DNA of 64,000 nt, taken from Sabethes cyaneus (Eukaryota > Arthropoda > Insecta > Diptera > Culicidae). Shown here piece by piece: positions 22,400-32,257 of the stretch (the first letter of the stretch is position 1; the number at the start of each line of letters is the position of its first letter). The stretch lies in assembly GCF_943734655.1 (NCBI RefSeq), contig NC_071355.1, positions 18,178,268-18,242,267 on the forward strand, read 5' to 3'. The translations under genes were made by a program, and so were the position numbers. Below the pieces are notes generated by a model that had not been told where the DNA came from, ran no database searches, and saw nothing but the letters and a program-made list of their open reading frames with translations.

Positions 22400-22518
22400 T
22401 AACTTAGATCCAAATTACACTGAAATTGTTTTTGGAATTGACCTTGAAACTCAAAATTGGATTTGAAATCAGTGTTGACATCGGGCATGAAATTAGAATT
22501 GAACTTTGAATTGAAATT
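22400..22518 (+). repeat. 12-bp degenerate repeat (GAAATTGGACTT-type), right flank
   Basis: Contains GGAATTGACCTTGAAACTC, AAAATTGGATTTGAAATC and GAATTGAACTTTGAATTG-like units. Family and orientation match 17.06-17.69 kb, so the T-rich array appears to sit inside this older repeat. Confidence 0.65.
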
Positions 22519-22792
22519 TTTCAGAGAAGGGGGACACCTGTGCCCCAGCGTGCTTCAGCCTGGACACGCCAGTGGTGCGCTGTGTTAGCATATTTCCGTT
22601 ATCATTTCCGAAATGTCTGCTGCTAAGAGAACGGTGCAGATCCACCAGATGAAGCTGGAAATAGAATTAATAATGCGATAAGAAGGCAAGATTTACTTCC
22701 CGAGGCAATGAATCCGTAGAAAACTCCTACCGAGTAAACAACTGTCCCATTATCGTTTGTTCAATACGCTAAACGCAGTCTACTGCGATGAA

Positions 22793-22826
22793 AATGATGA
22801 TGATGATGATGACGACGACGATGATA
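22793..22826. repeat. GAT/GAC trinucleotide microsatellite
   Basis: Tandem GATGATGATGATGATGATGA then GACGACGACGATGAT. Short and slightly interrupted. Confidence 0.85.
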
Positions 22827-23469
22827 CTGAAAAGCATCAAATTAGCCTGACAGATAAGAGAACAGAAATATCTTTCCCACGCTTGAAATACCGACTATTA
22901 GGGAGGGCCTTGATGGGTTCCATCGTTTACGTGCCAGGAAAGTCGGTCGTCCGCGACCCGGAAGTAGGCGGATCAGTCGTTAATGTAAAGCAACCTAGAG
23001 TCATCCCAGCAACTTGAGCTGACAGTATTTCCATTTGAAGGTTATGAAAACCTTCTGGTGCATGCACAAACGGGACACCTATTCCATGCGATCCAAGTTA
23101 ATTCCATTTTGCAGTTTTTGACTGTATTTTTGAATATTAAAAGTTGGCCCTAACGTATTCCACTAGAACGTTTTCAATTTAGAGTGCTACAATTCAATGA
23201 AATATTATTTAACATTTCATATAACAAAAATATATCCTTGTCATTCAAATCCATTTTAAATTCTTCTCAAGAAGTACGTACGAACCACACACACACTCCA
23301 TCAATCAATCATTTGAATACCCGTCGGAGTCGTATATCACGTGAAAACGGCGCGGTTGTGGTTGCGGGAAATCTTCCCTGCGTCGCCGTCTTCGGTGCGA
23401 AGCGAAAACCGACGGACGGCAATCCGCTGTAATAAGCTAAAATATTTAATAAACGAATTCAATTTTCCA

Positions 23470-23545
23470 TCACCATGAGCATCGTCATCATCGTCGTCAT
23501 CATTGCCATCATCATAATGATTGTCGTCGTCGTCGTCGGAGGTCG
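23470..23545. repeat. CAT/CGT trinucleotide microsatellite
   Basis: Interrupted ATCGTCATC and GTCGTCGTCG triplets. Reverse translation gives Asp/His runs, which are unlikely to be coding. Confidence 0.8.
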
Positions 23546-26500
23546 CCAAACGCCAACAGGGCGGGCGGTGCCATTTACCGGGACCGGGAATCCCGAACGA
23601 CGACGACGGCAGCCTACTGTGCGGTGGCATTGCGGAAAATTTAACGACACAAAAAAAAAAGAATGAAAGAAAACAGCACTTTTGAAATGAGAACAAGCAA
23701 ACAGCACACACATACACACGTACTTACCCACACAAAAAGGCCCGCTTTTCATCCACCTGCTTCTGAGAACCTTTTCATCCAACTCAGCCTCAACCTAGCG
23801 TGAAATAATTTCATCAACTTGTCTGTTCAAGTTTGCTTCATATGTTTGCCTGAAGTGGGAACTTTCTCCGCCCATGCCATGCGATGGTTTACATTTTAAA
23901 TTGCTCCAATTTGGTAATGCACCTAGCCTTCAGCACCTAGCCGAGTCCGCTGCTAGCGGTGTCCATTAATCAAATCATCGTTCGATTCCTATAAATAAGC
24001 GTCATTTTTAATTAAGTTAAAATAATTCGAAGGTCAAAAATTCGGAAACAACCGTATCAAGCGACGATATAATTTGATTGCCTTACAAAATCGGACACCC
24101 CTGTTCCCTTAGTGGTAATGAGATTTTTCATCTCACTGCTCACTTGTCAGTGTGCAATGAAAGCAACCATCTAAGCAGTCGTATTTTGTTCGGACATTCA
24201 GGGTAAAATCCTTTTCGGTGGCGCCATAACGTCAGCCAGTATAGGTATAGTAAAATCAGTAATATACAAACCACAAAAAAAAAAACTCAACAATCTCAAA
24301 TGTATAATTTAGCATAGAGAGGACAATTACGTCCTTTCCACGTAATGGTTCATTTTTTTATGACAACTGGCGTTTCCATTGAAAGTGCAAAAAACCCAGC
24401 AAGCGACTTTACAACTTATTCGAATACGGACGCAATATAACTTCGATGCCCAACCTCGTCTGAATGAAAATATAAAATCTATTTCACTATATTGCTACCA
24501 ACACAGGGACGATTTCAACAAATCTTCAGTGGATCTATATCTGAATTAGGCCAATGACTCAAGAATCAAGAGAAATAGTCAAAATATGCATATAAGTCTT
24601 GAACCCAAAAATTGAATATTCAAGAAGGTTTTTCATAATAACTTAGTTTTCAATTCTTGGTATCACCTTTTAAAACCGTAAATAATACTTATTGGTAGTA
24701 AGTAGCCGAAATAGGATACTTATTTTTATTTGAAATCTGCGTTTATATACTTTAGGGGATTCAATCAAGTTTTAACCTAGTTTTAGGTAAGCTCAACGAT
24801 TTTTTCGGAAAAAATATTTAAGAGTGTACAACTTTTTTCGATTGAAAATAAAGTGACAAAACTTAAATTAATTTAGAAACTTCTAGCCGGAAAACCATTG
24901 CCCAGAATCTGATAGCGTAAATGGTAAAATACTGAAATTGATTTATGGCAACTCAAACTTTGCGTTGCAGCTCTGCGCTGACAATTAAACCGTGAGAAAT
25001 GTTTCAAATAGCTTAATTAAATTCGTTTCGTTTTTTCGATTCGATTCAGAGTAGGCTGAAATGAAATTTTTCGTTTTTCTCCTTCCTAGATTATCCAATC
25101 AAACGTCCCGAAAAATGAAGTCTCCAAAACAGTAACAAGAAAAGTCTTTCGAGCAGTATCTTGAAAAATCACCCGTACAATTTCAGAAAATGTCGCTCTA
25201 ATAGTCTTCCGAAAACTCTTCTGAAGTTTGCCGAAAAATGCTTCTCGAAAAGTCTTTAAGAAAAAACTTCCAAAAACTTTTCTGAAAAGTCTGACAAAAT
25301 GTCTACGGAAAAGTCTCCCGAAAAGCCTTCCGAAGTCATCTCTAGAAAATTCTCCCAAGAAGTCTCCCGAAAAATATCCCGAAAAGTCTTCTGATAAGCC
25401 GTCTGAAAAGTCTCCCAAAAAACTGCTGAAAAATCTACAGAAAAGTCTCTCAAAAAGTTTCCTGAAAAGTCTCTCTAAGGTCTTTTCGTTTCTTTTTTTC
25501 GTTTTTCGTCTTTTCGTTTAGTAACACCAAGAGTCTCCTGAAAAGTATCTCGAATAGTTTCTGAAAAAGTCTCCCGAAGGGTCTTCTGAAAAGTCTTCCG
25601 AAAAATCCTTCGAAATGTCTTCCGAATGATATCTTAAAAAGTTTCCCGAAAAGTCTCACGAAATGTCACTCAAACAGTCTACCAAAAACTGTTCTGAAGG
25701 TTACCGAAAATGTCCCTATAAATCTCCCAAAATATCTCTTAAAAAATCTCTTGAGAAGTCTTCGGAAAAACAGTGTATTCTAAACAGTGTCTCGAAAGGT
25801 CCCGAAAACTCTCCCGAATAGTATCTTGACAAGACTCCCGAAAAGTCTCAAAAAGTCTCGCGATAAAACTCTCGAATAGTTGTTCGAAGAATATCGCGAA
25901 AAGTTGCGAAAGGTGTTTCGAAAAGTCTCTCGTAATGTCTCCCATGTAATCTTTCAAAAAGTCTTCAGAGTAGTTTCACGAAGAGTATTCCGAAAGTCTT
26001 CAAAGAATTTTCCGAAAAGCCTTTCAAAAAGTTACTCGAAATGTGTCCCAAAGAATCCCGCGAACAGCCTTCCGACAAGTCTCCCGAGACTTGTTTCACG
26101 AAGAGTCTCCTAAATCACAAGAAGTCTCCCGCAAAAAAACGGAAAGCCTCTCAAAAAGTCTTCTGAAAAGTCTCCTGATAAAATGCCTGAAGACTCTCCC
26201 GAAAAAACTCCTGAAAAATCTCCTGAACAATCTTCTGAGAAGCCTCCTGGAAAGTCTTTCAAAATTGTCGAAAGGCCCGGGAATTTTTTCAATAGATCTC
26301 CTTAACAACAAGATTTTCGAAAAGTCTGCTGAAAAGCCTATCGGAAAATCTCTTGCAGTGTCCCAAAAATTCTCAGGAAAAGTCTCGAAAAGTCTCATGT
26401 AAACTACCCTGAAAAGTGTTCTGAAATCCTCCCAAAAAATGTTTCGAAAAGTCTCGAAAAATCTCTTGAAAAGTCTGTCGAAAAATAGTCTACAGAAAAA

Positions 26501-26966
26501 CCTTTCGACAAGTCTACTGGAAATTCTCTCAAAAAGTCCCAAAGTTACGTGAAAAATCTCTCATAAAGTCTTAAAGTTACACGAAAAATCTCTCGAAAAG
26601 TTCCAAAATTACGCGAAAAGTCTCTCGTAAAATCTGCCGAAAGTCTTTCAACATGTCTAACGAACAGCCTTCAAAAGGGTACAGAATATTCTTCTGAAAA
26701 ATCTCTCGAAAAGCATCTTAAAAAGTCTCTTGAAAAGATTCTTGAAAAAACTTCCGAAAAATATGACGAAAAGTTTTTGGAAAAAATTCTCCTGCAAAGT
26801 CCCGCAAAATCTTCGCAAAATCAAAAAAGTCTTTCGAAAAGTGTCAAAGAATCGCTTGAAAAGTGACCCAAAAAGTCTTCTAAAAAATCTTCCGAAAACT
26901 ATCCCTCCCCCAAAGACTCTGGAACAGTCCCAAAAAGTCTCCGCAAAAAAGAGGTCTTTAAGAATT

Positions 26967-27123
26967 TGATCCTTCAGACTTCGCAACCGGTTGTTATAGT
27001 ACAGGAAAACTACGGAGCTAGTGCAAAGATCTTATTGATTCAATAGCGGCACCGCCCAGTCGAGATTCGAATCTACGACGACTGACATGTTAGACCAGCT
27101 TCGTATCCCAGAGCTAACCTGGC
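26967..27123 (-). mobile_element. tRNA-derived SINE copy, 3'-truncated, inside the satellite
   Basis: On the minus strand the RNA polymerase III promoter is recognisable. TTAGCTCTGGGATACGAAGC (A-box region, about 27099-27118) is followed by GAGATTCGAATCTCG-like B-box sequence at about 27060-27073. The body TTGCGAAGTCTGAAGGATC matches the SINE at 17.3 kb, with GGTTGCGAAGTCTG here and GGCTGCGAAGTCTG there. The terminal GCACC...TTTGC portion is missing. No convincing target duplication is visible. Confidence 0.8.
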
Positions 27124-27297
27124 AGACAAATTCTTCCGAAAAGGTCCCAAAAAGTCTTTCGAAAAATCCCTTCGAAAGTGTCCCAAAAAGTCTTCTACAA
27201 AATCTCTCGAAAAGACTCTTGAAAAGTCACCCGAAAGTCTCTCGAAGAATTTCCTAAGAAATCTCCTAGAAAGTCTCCCGAACAGTCTCTTGAAATG

Positions 27298-27606
27298 ACG
27301 GTTGCCGGTATGCCAGATAAAACTGGATTTTACCAGATTTTTGATTGCGCGCCAGACAAACAGACAAAACTTAAAATCTTCCAGATATTTGGCAACGTGC
27401 CAGATTTTTGCCAGATTTTCGATCCTCCGTCTTGCAAAAAGGTCATCACCTCTAATTTTGGACAAAATTTTGCATCTACGGTGAGCAAAACGAGCAAGAT
27501 TTTTTCAGGAAAACGCCTCTCCATCGGACTAATTTACCACCAGATTTTTGCCAGACACTTTTATTCGTGTTCGCCAGATTTTCGGGAAAACCTGTTGGCA
27601 ACCTTG
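27298..27606. mobile_element. 309-bp MITE in satellite, hAT-like, 8-9 bp target duplication
   Basis: CTTGAAATG is found at 27289-27297 and 27607-27615, bracketing non-satellite DNA. The ends share GGTTGCC (left, ACGGTTGCCGG) and its inverse GGCAACC (right, TTGGCAACCTTG). The interior repeats CCAGATTTTTG and GCCAGATTTT several times and is non-coding. An 8-9 bp duplication with GGTTGCC-type ends fits hAT-derived miniature elements. Because the host repeat also contains CTTGAAA often, the duplication is suggestive and not certain. Confidence 0.65.
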
Positions 27607-30600
27607 CTTGAAATGTATTCTGAAAAGTCTCTCGAAAGGTCTTCTGAAAAATCTCCAGAACAAAACTCTCGAAATCTCTCGGAAAGTCTGCCGAAAAGTA
27701 TTTCGAAAAGTGCTGAAAAAGCCTGAAAAGTCATTCAAAAAATCTCCCGAACAGTCTCTTGAAAAGTGTCTTGAAAAATATTATGAAAAATCTCTCGAAA
27801 AGTCCAGAAAAGTCTCTCAAAAAATAAAAAAAATCTCTCGAAAAGTCTCTCAAAAATTTTTGCAAAAATTGTTTCGAAAAGTTTTCTGAAAACCCTCTCG
27901 AAAAGTCTTTATAAAATTGCTTAAAAAGCTTCTCGCAGAGAGTTTCGAACAATCTCGAAAAGTTTCCTGAAAAGTTTTTCGAAAGGTGCTTCAAACAGCC
28001 TCTTGAAAATTGTCCTGAAAAGCCGTCTAAAAGGTCTGCCGGTTTTTTGTTGTAGTTTTTTGGAAAGTTTCCCTAAAAGTCCCCAAAGTCTTGCGAAAGG
28101 TTTCAATGTCTCTCGAAAAGTCGCTAGAAGTGTCTCTCGTAAAATCTCTCGGAAAGTCTCCCGAAAAGCTTTTCGAAACGTCTTTCGAATAGTCTCTTGA
28201 AAAGTATCTTGAAAAGTCTGCAGAAAAATCCCCCAAAACGTATTCCAAAAAGTCTCTTAAAATTTCTCCCAAAGACTCACCCGAAGAGTCGTTCGAATAG
28301 TCTTTCAAGAAGTTTCTTGAGGAGTTTCTAGAAGGGCTTCTCGAAATGGCGTCTTCCGTCCTTCCGTATGTCCCATTATCCCAGGAAATCTACTGAAAAA
28401 TATCCTGAAAAGACCCATGAAAAGTTTTGCAAAAAATCTCTCGATCGATCTTCTAAAGAATATCTTGAAAAATCTCTCGATCGATCTTCTAAAAAATAGC
28501 CTGAAAAATCTCTCGAAAAGTCTCCCGAAATGTCACCGAAAAAGTCTTCAGAAAGTCTCCCAAAAAGATTCTTGAATGTCCCCGGAAGTTCCACGAAAAT
28601 TTTTTCGACAAATCTCCCGAAAAGTCTCATGCAATGTCTCCCGAAGAGTTTCCCGAAGAGTCCTCCGAAAAGCCTCCAAAAAAGTAAGCTGAAAAGTTTC
28701 TCGAAGAGTCTCCCGAAAAGCTTCCCAAAAATTCTCCCAGGAAGTCTTTTGAACATTCTGCTGACACGCCTCCTAAGTAGTCTCCTGAAAAGTTTCCTAA
28801 AAAATTTCATGCGAGGTCTACCCAAAAGACTTCCAAAATGTCACCCGAAAAGTCTCTAAAAAAGTCTTCTGAAAAGTTTTTCGAAATGTCTTCCGCAGAG
28901 TCGTCAGTCTGCCAAAAAGATTTTTGAAATGTCTCCTGAAAACTTTCCTGGAAAGTTTCGTGAAAAATCTCCTGACCTCCTCCTCCCCCGAAAGGTATTC
29001 CAAAAAGTCTCCCGAAATGTCACCCAAAACGTCTCCCGAAGAGTCTTCAGAAAGTTTACCAAGAAGATTCCTGAAATGCCTTCGGAAGTCATTGAAAAGT
29101 TTTCTGAAAAATATCCTGAAAAGTGTCCCAAAAAGGCTCTTGAAATGTTTCCCAAAGACTCTACCGAAAAGTCGTCTGAAAAGTCTCTCAACAAGTTTCT
29201 TGAAGAGTTTTCAGAAAAGCTTCTCGAAATGTTGTCTCCCTTTCTCCCGTATTGCAAAATTCCCTGAAAAGACACCTGAAAAGTTTTGAGGTAAGTCTCT
29301 CGAAGGTTCTTCTGCAAAACATTTAAAAAAGTCTCTCGAAAAGTCTTCCAAAAAAATTCCTGAAAGTCACCGGAAGTCTCCTGAAAAGCTTTCTGAAAAA
29401 TCTTTCGGAAAAAAGTCCCTTCAAATGTCTCCCAAAGAATCGCCCAAAGGGTTCGTCAGAAAGTTTTCAAAAAAGTTTCCCGAGAAGTTTCTCGAAGAGC
29501 CTCCCGAAAAGTCGTTACTCGAAAAATTTCCCGAAAAATTCTCCAAGGAAGTCTTCTAAAAAGTCTCCTAAAAGCCTCCTGAAAAGTCTCCTAAAAAGTC
29601 TCCTGAAAAGACTTCTGAAAAATGTCCCAAAATTTCGCCCGAAAAGGCAACCGAAAGCTTTCCGAAATCTCTCAAAAAGATTCTTGAAATTTCTCCGGAA
29701 GTCTCCTGAAAAGTTTCCTAAGAAGTTTTCTGAAAAATCTCCTGAAAAGTCCGCCGAAAAGTGTCGCGAAGAGTTTCTCGAAAATTTTTTTAAAAGTCTT
29801 CTCTAAAGTCTCCTGAAAAGACTTTTGAAAAGTATCCTGAAAAATCCACTGAAAAGTCTACTGAAAACTCTTCCGAAAAGTTACGAAAACTCTTCCGAAA
29901 AAAATTCCAAAAAGTCTTTCAAAGAAAAGTTTCTCGTGAAATTTGCAAAAAGCATCCTGAAAAGTTTCTCGAAAAGTCTCTCAAACAGTCCCTTCGATAG
30001 TGTCCCAAAAAATCTTCTTAGAAATCTTCTAAAAAATCTCTCGAAGTGTTTCGAAAGGTCCAGTAAAGTACCGAAAACTCTCCCGAAAAGTGTCATGTAA
30101 AGTTTCACAAGATCTCGCGAAAGATCTGTTGGAAAGCCTTTTGAAGAATCTCCCGAAAGGTCTCCCATAAAGTCTCTTGAAAAGTTTCTTGAAAAGTGTC
30201 TCAAAAAGTTTACTGGAAAGTCCTAAAATGTCTTTCGAAATGTCCCGAAAAGTTTTTCAAAAAGCCTATTGACTAGTCCCTTGAAAAATCTCCCGAAAAG
30301 CCCCGCAAAGAATATTTTGAAAAATTCCGATAAGTTTTCTGAACAGTCTTTCGAAAAGTCTCCGGTACAGCCTCTTGAAAAGTTTCCCGAAAAATCCTGA
30401 AAAGCCACAAGATCTCGAGGAGAGTCTCTCGAGCATCTCTTGAACAGTCACTCGTAAAATCTCTGGGAAAGCCTCTCGAAGAGTCTCTTGAACAGTCCCT
30501 TGAAAATTGTCCAGAAAAATCTTCCGAAAAGTCTCCTGAAAAGTCTCACCAAAAATCTTATAAAGTCTCCCAAAAAGCCTTTCGAAAAATCTCCCGAGAG

Positions 30601-31562
30601 GTTTTCCAGAAAGTCTTTCGAAAAGTAAAAGTCTCTTCCAAAGTCTCCCAAAGTTCTTTCGAACATTATTCCGAAAAATCTTCTGAAAATTCTGCCGAAT
30701 AATCTCTCATAAAGTGCCGAAAAGTTCTAAAAAAATCTCGAAAAATCTAAAGGTCTAAAAATCTCTTGAAAAGTGTTCCGATAAGTTTTCTGAAAAATCT
30801 CGCAAAAACTTTTTCGAAAAGTCTCCAGCAAAGTCCTGAAAAATCTCTCGAAAAATCCCGAAATGTTTTTTTTAAGATCTCGAAGTCTCTTCAAAAATTT
30901 CCCGAAAAGTATATCGCAGAGTGTTTTGAAAAGTCCCGATAAGTCTTCTGAAAAATCTTCAGTAAAGGCTCCCAACCAGTCCCTTGAAAAGTCTTCTAAA
31001 AAATTTACTGAAAAGTTTCTCGGAAAGTATCTTGAAAAGTTCTGAAAAGCCCCAAGATCTCGGGAAAGGTCTCTCAAATGTCTCTCGAAAAGTCTTTCGA
31101 AGAACCTTTCGTAAAATCTCCTGGAAGGTCTTTCAATCAGTCTCTCCTCTCTCGAACAGTATCTTGAAAGTTGTCTGGAAGTATCATCCGAAAAATCTCC
31201 TGAAAAGTCTCTCGAAAAGTCTTTCGAAAAGTCCCCGAGAAATCTCTTGAAAGATAATCAAAAGTCCTTAAAAATCTTCCGAAAAGTCTCCCGAAAAATC
31301 TACCAGAAAATCTCCCGAAAAATTTCTCGAAAGATCTTTCTGTTTCACGAAAAGTCTTACAAAAAGTCCCCCGAAAAATATTCCGGAAAGTATTGCAGAA
31401 AGTCTCTTGAAATGTCTCCCGACAAGTCCCAAGATGTCTCATTAAAAGTCTCTCGAAAGGTCTCGCAAAATGTTTCCCGAAAGTCTCCAAAAATCTTCCA
31501 CAAAGTCTTCCGAAAAGTAGGAAATAAATAAAATTCTCACTATTTAAGAATCTTCTTATCAT

Positions 31563-32257
31563 AAGAAGTAAGAAGTAAGAAGTAAGAAGTAAGAAGTAAG
31601 AAGTAAGAAGTAAGAAGTAAGAAGTAAGAAGTAAGAAGTAAGAAGTAAGAAGTAAGAAGTAAGAAGTAAGAAGTAAGAAGTAAGAAGTAAGAAGTAAGAA
31701 GTAAGAAGTAAGAAGTAAGAAGTAAGAAGTAAGAAGTAAGAAGTAAGAAGTAAGAAGTAAGAAGTAAGAAGTAAGAAGTAAGAAGTAAGAAGTAAGAAGT
31801 AAGAAGTAAGAAGTAAGAAGTAAGAAGTAAGAAGTAAGAAGTAAGAAGTAAGAAGTAAGAAGTAAGAAGTAAGAAGTAAGAAGTAAGAAGTAAGAAGTAA
31901 GAAGTAAGAAGTAAGAAGTAAGAAGTAAGAAGTAAGAAGTAAGAAGTAAGAAGTAAGAAGTAAGAAGTAAGAAGTAAGAAGTAAGAAGTAAGAAGTAAGA
32001 AGTAAGAAGTAAGAAGTAAGAAGTAAGAAGTAAGAAGTAAGAAGTAAGAAGTAAGAAGTAAGAAGTAAGAAGTAAGAAGTAAGAAGTAAGAAGTAAGAAG
32101 TAAGAAGTAAGAAGTAAGAAGTAAGAAGTAAGAAGTAAGAAGTAAGAAGTAAGAAGTAAGAAGTAAAAAGTAAAAAGTAAAAAGTAAAAAGTAAAAAGTA
32201 AGAAGTAACAAGTAAGAAGTAAGAAGTAAGAAGTAAGAAGTAAGAAATAAGAAGTAG
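31563..32257. repeat. Heptamer array (AAGAAGT)n
   Basis: About 695 bp, roughly 99 copies of AAGAAGT. Nearly all are identical until about 32160, followed by a short AAAAAGT variant block (about 32164-32198) and then a return to AAGAAGT. The homogeneity contrasts sharply with the decayed 12-bp satellite directly before it, so expansion is recent. Minus-strand frames read as a LLTSYFL heptapeptide repeat for up to 258 codons; this is not a gene. Confidence 0.98.

Larger units (their letters stand above)
17690..22400 (+). repeat. T-rich degenerate minisatellite (TTTTCTGTCCCG-type)
   Basis: This is 4.7 kb of pyrimidine-rich DNA in which TTTTTCTGTCCCGTTTTTC and variants recur many times (for example near 18180, 18711, 18807, 19500 and 20265). 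The period is loose, with apparent units of about 12 bp and multiples. Longer duplications exist: about 19905-20000 closely repeats at about 20455-20550 (CATAATTGTT, then TTTTTTCTTCT, then CATTTTTCTTCT), an offset near 550 bp. Many Phe/Ser-rich frames (up to 208 codons) remain open only through composition. An element of about 210 bp with inverted ends interrupts it at 18.26 kb. Confidence 0.8.
16935..22574. mobile_element. Putative 5.6-kb composite element with inverted ends around satellite DNA
   Basis: The left end reads CACTAGCGTGCCCAGACATC from 16935. The right end, read inward on the minus strand from 22574, reads CACTGGCGTGTCCAGGCTGA. The pair match at 14 of the first 17 bases, and TGGGGCAC follows about 32 bases in on both sides. 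Almost everything between them is minisatellite: a GAAATTGGACTT-type 12-mer at both flanks and a T-rich array in the middle. I found no clear target duplication and no transposase. The architecture resembles foldback-type elements carrying internal short repeats. Confidence 0.4.
22575..25082. other. Unique non-coding island
   Basis: Mixed composition with two trinucleotide tracts (22793-22826 and about 23470-23545). The 86-codon frame at 22757-23017 contains an Asp run encoded by the GAT tract and has no recognisable domain. No splice-supported exon is evident. Confidence 0.4.
25083..31520 (+). repeat. 12-bp satellite (AAAAGTCTCCCG), block 1, forward orientation
   Basis: Hundreds of degenerate 12-bp units of the form GAAAAGTC followed by a variable 4-mer (TCCC, TTCT, TCTC, TTTC). 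Period is kept although individual units diverge strongly. Longer duplications exist: about 28527-28600 resembles 29004-29075 (offset near 475 bp). No frame of the consensus contains a stop, so long EKSP-type (plus) and FSGD-type (minus) open frames arise on both strands and are not genes. Interruptions include a T-rich patch at about 25480-25530, a SINE at 26967-27123 and a MITE at 27298-27606. Confidence 0.95.

Noticed and set aside
17671..22466. Hydrophobic multi-pass membrane-like frames (up to 208 codons)
   Set aside because: T-rich DNA translates to Phe/Leu/Ser/Val whatever the frame. Overlapping frames are equally open.
22757..23017. 86-codon frame with an Asp run
   Set aside because: The Asp run is the GAT microsatellite and the rest has no recognisable domain or splice context.
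25086..31570. Dozens of 60-150 codon frames with EKSP-like or FSGD-like repeats on both strands
   Set aside because: They follow the stop-free 12-bp unit in every frame and on both strands, lack start context and show no domains. They are repeat artefacts.
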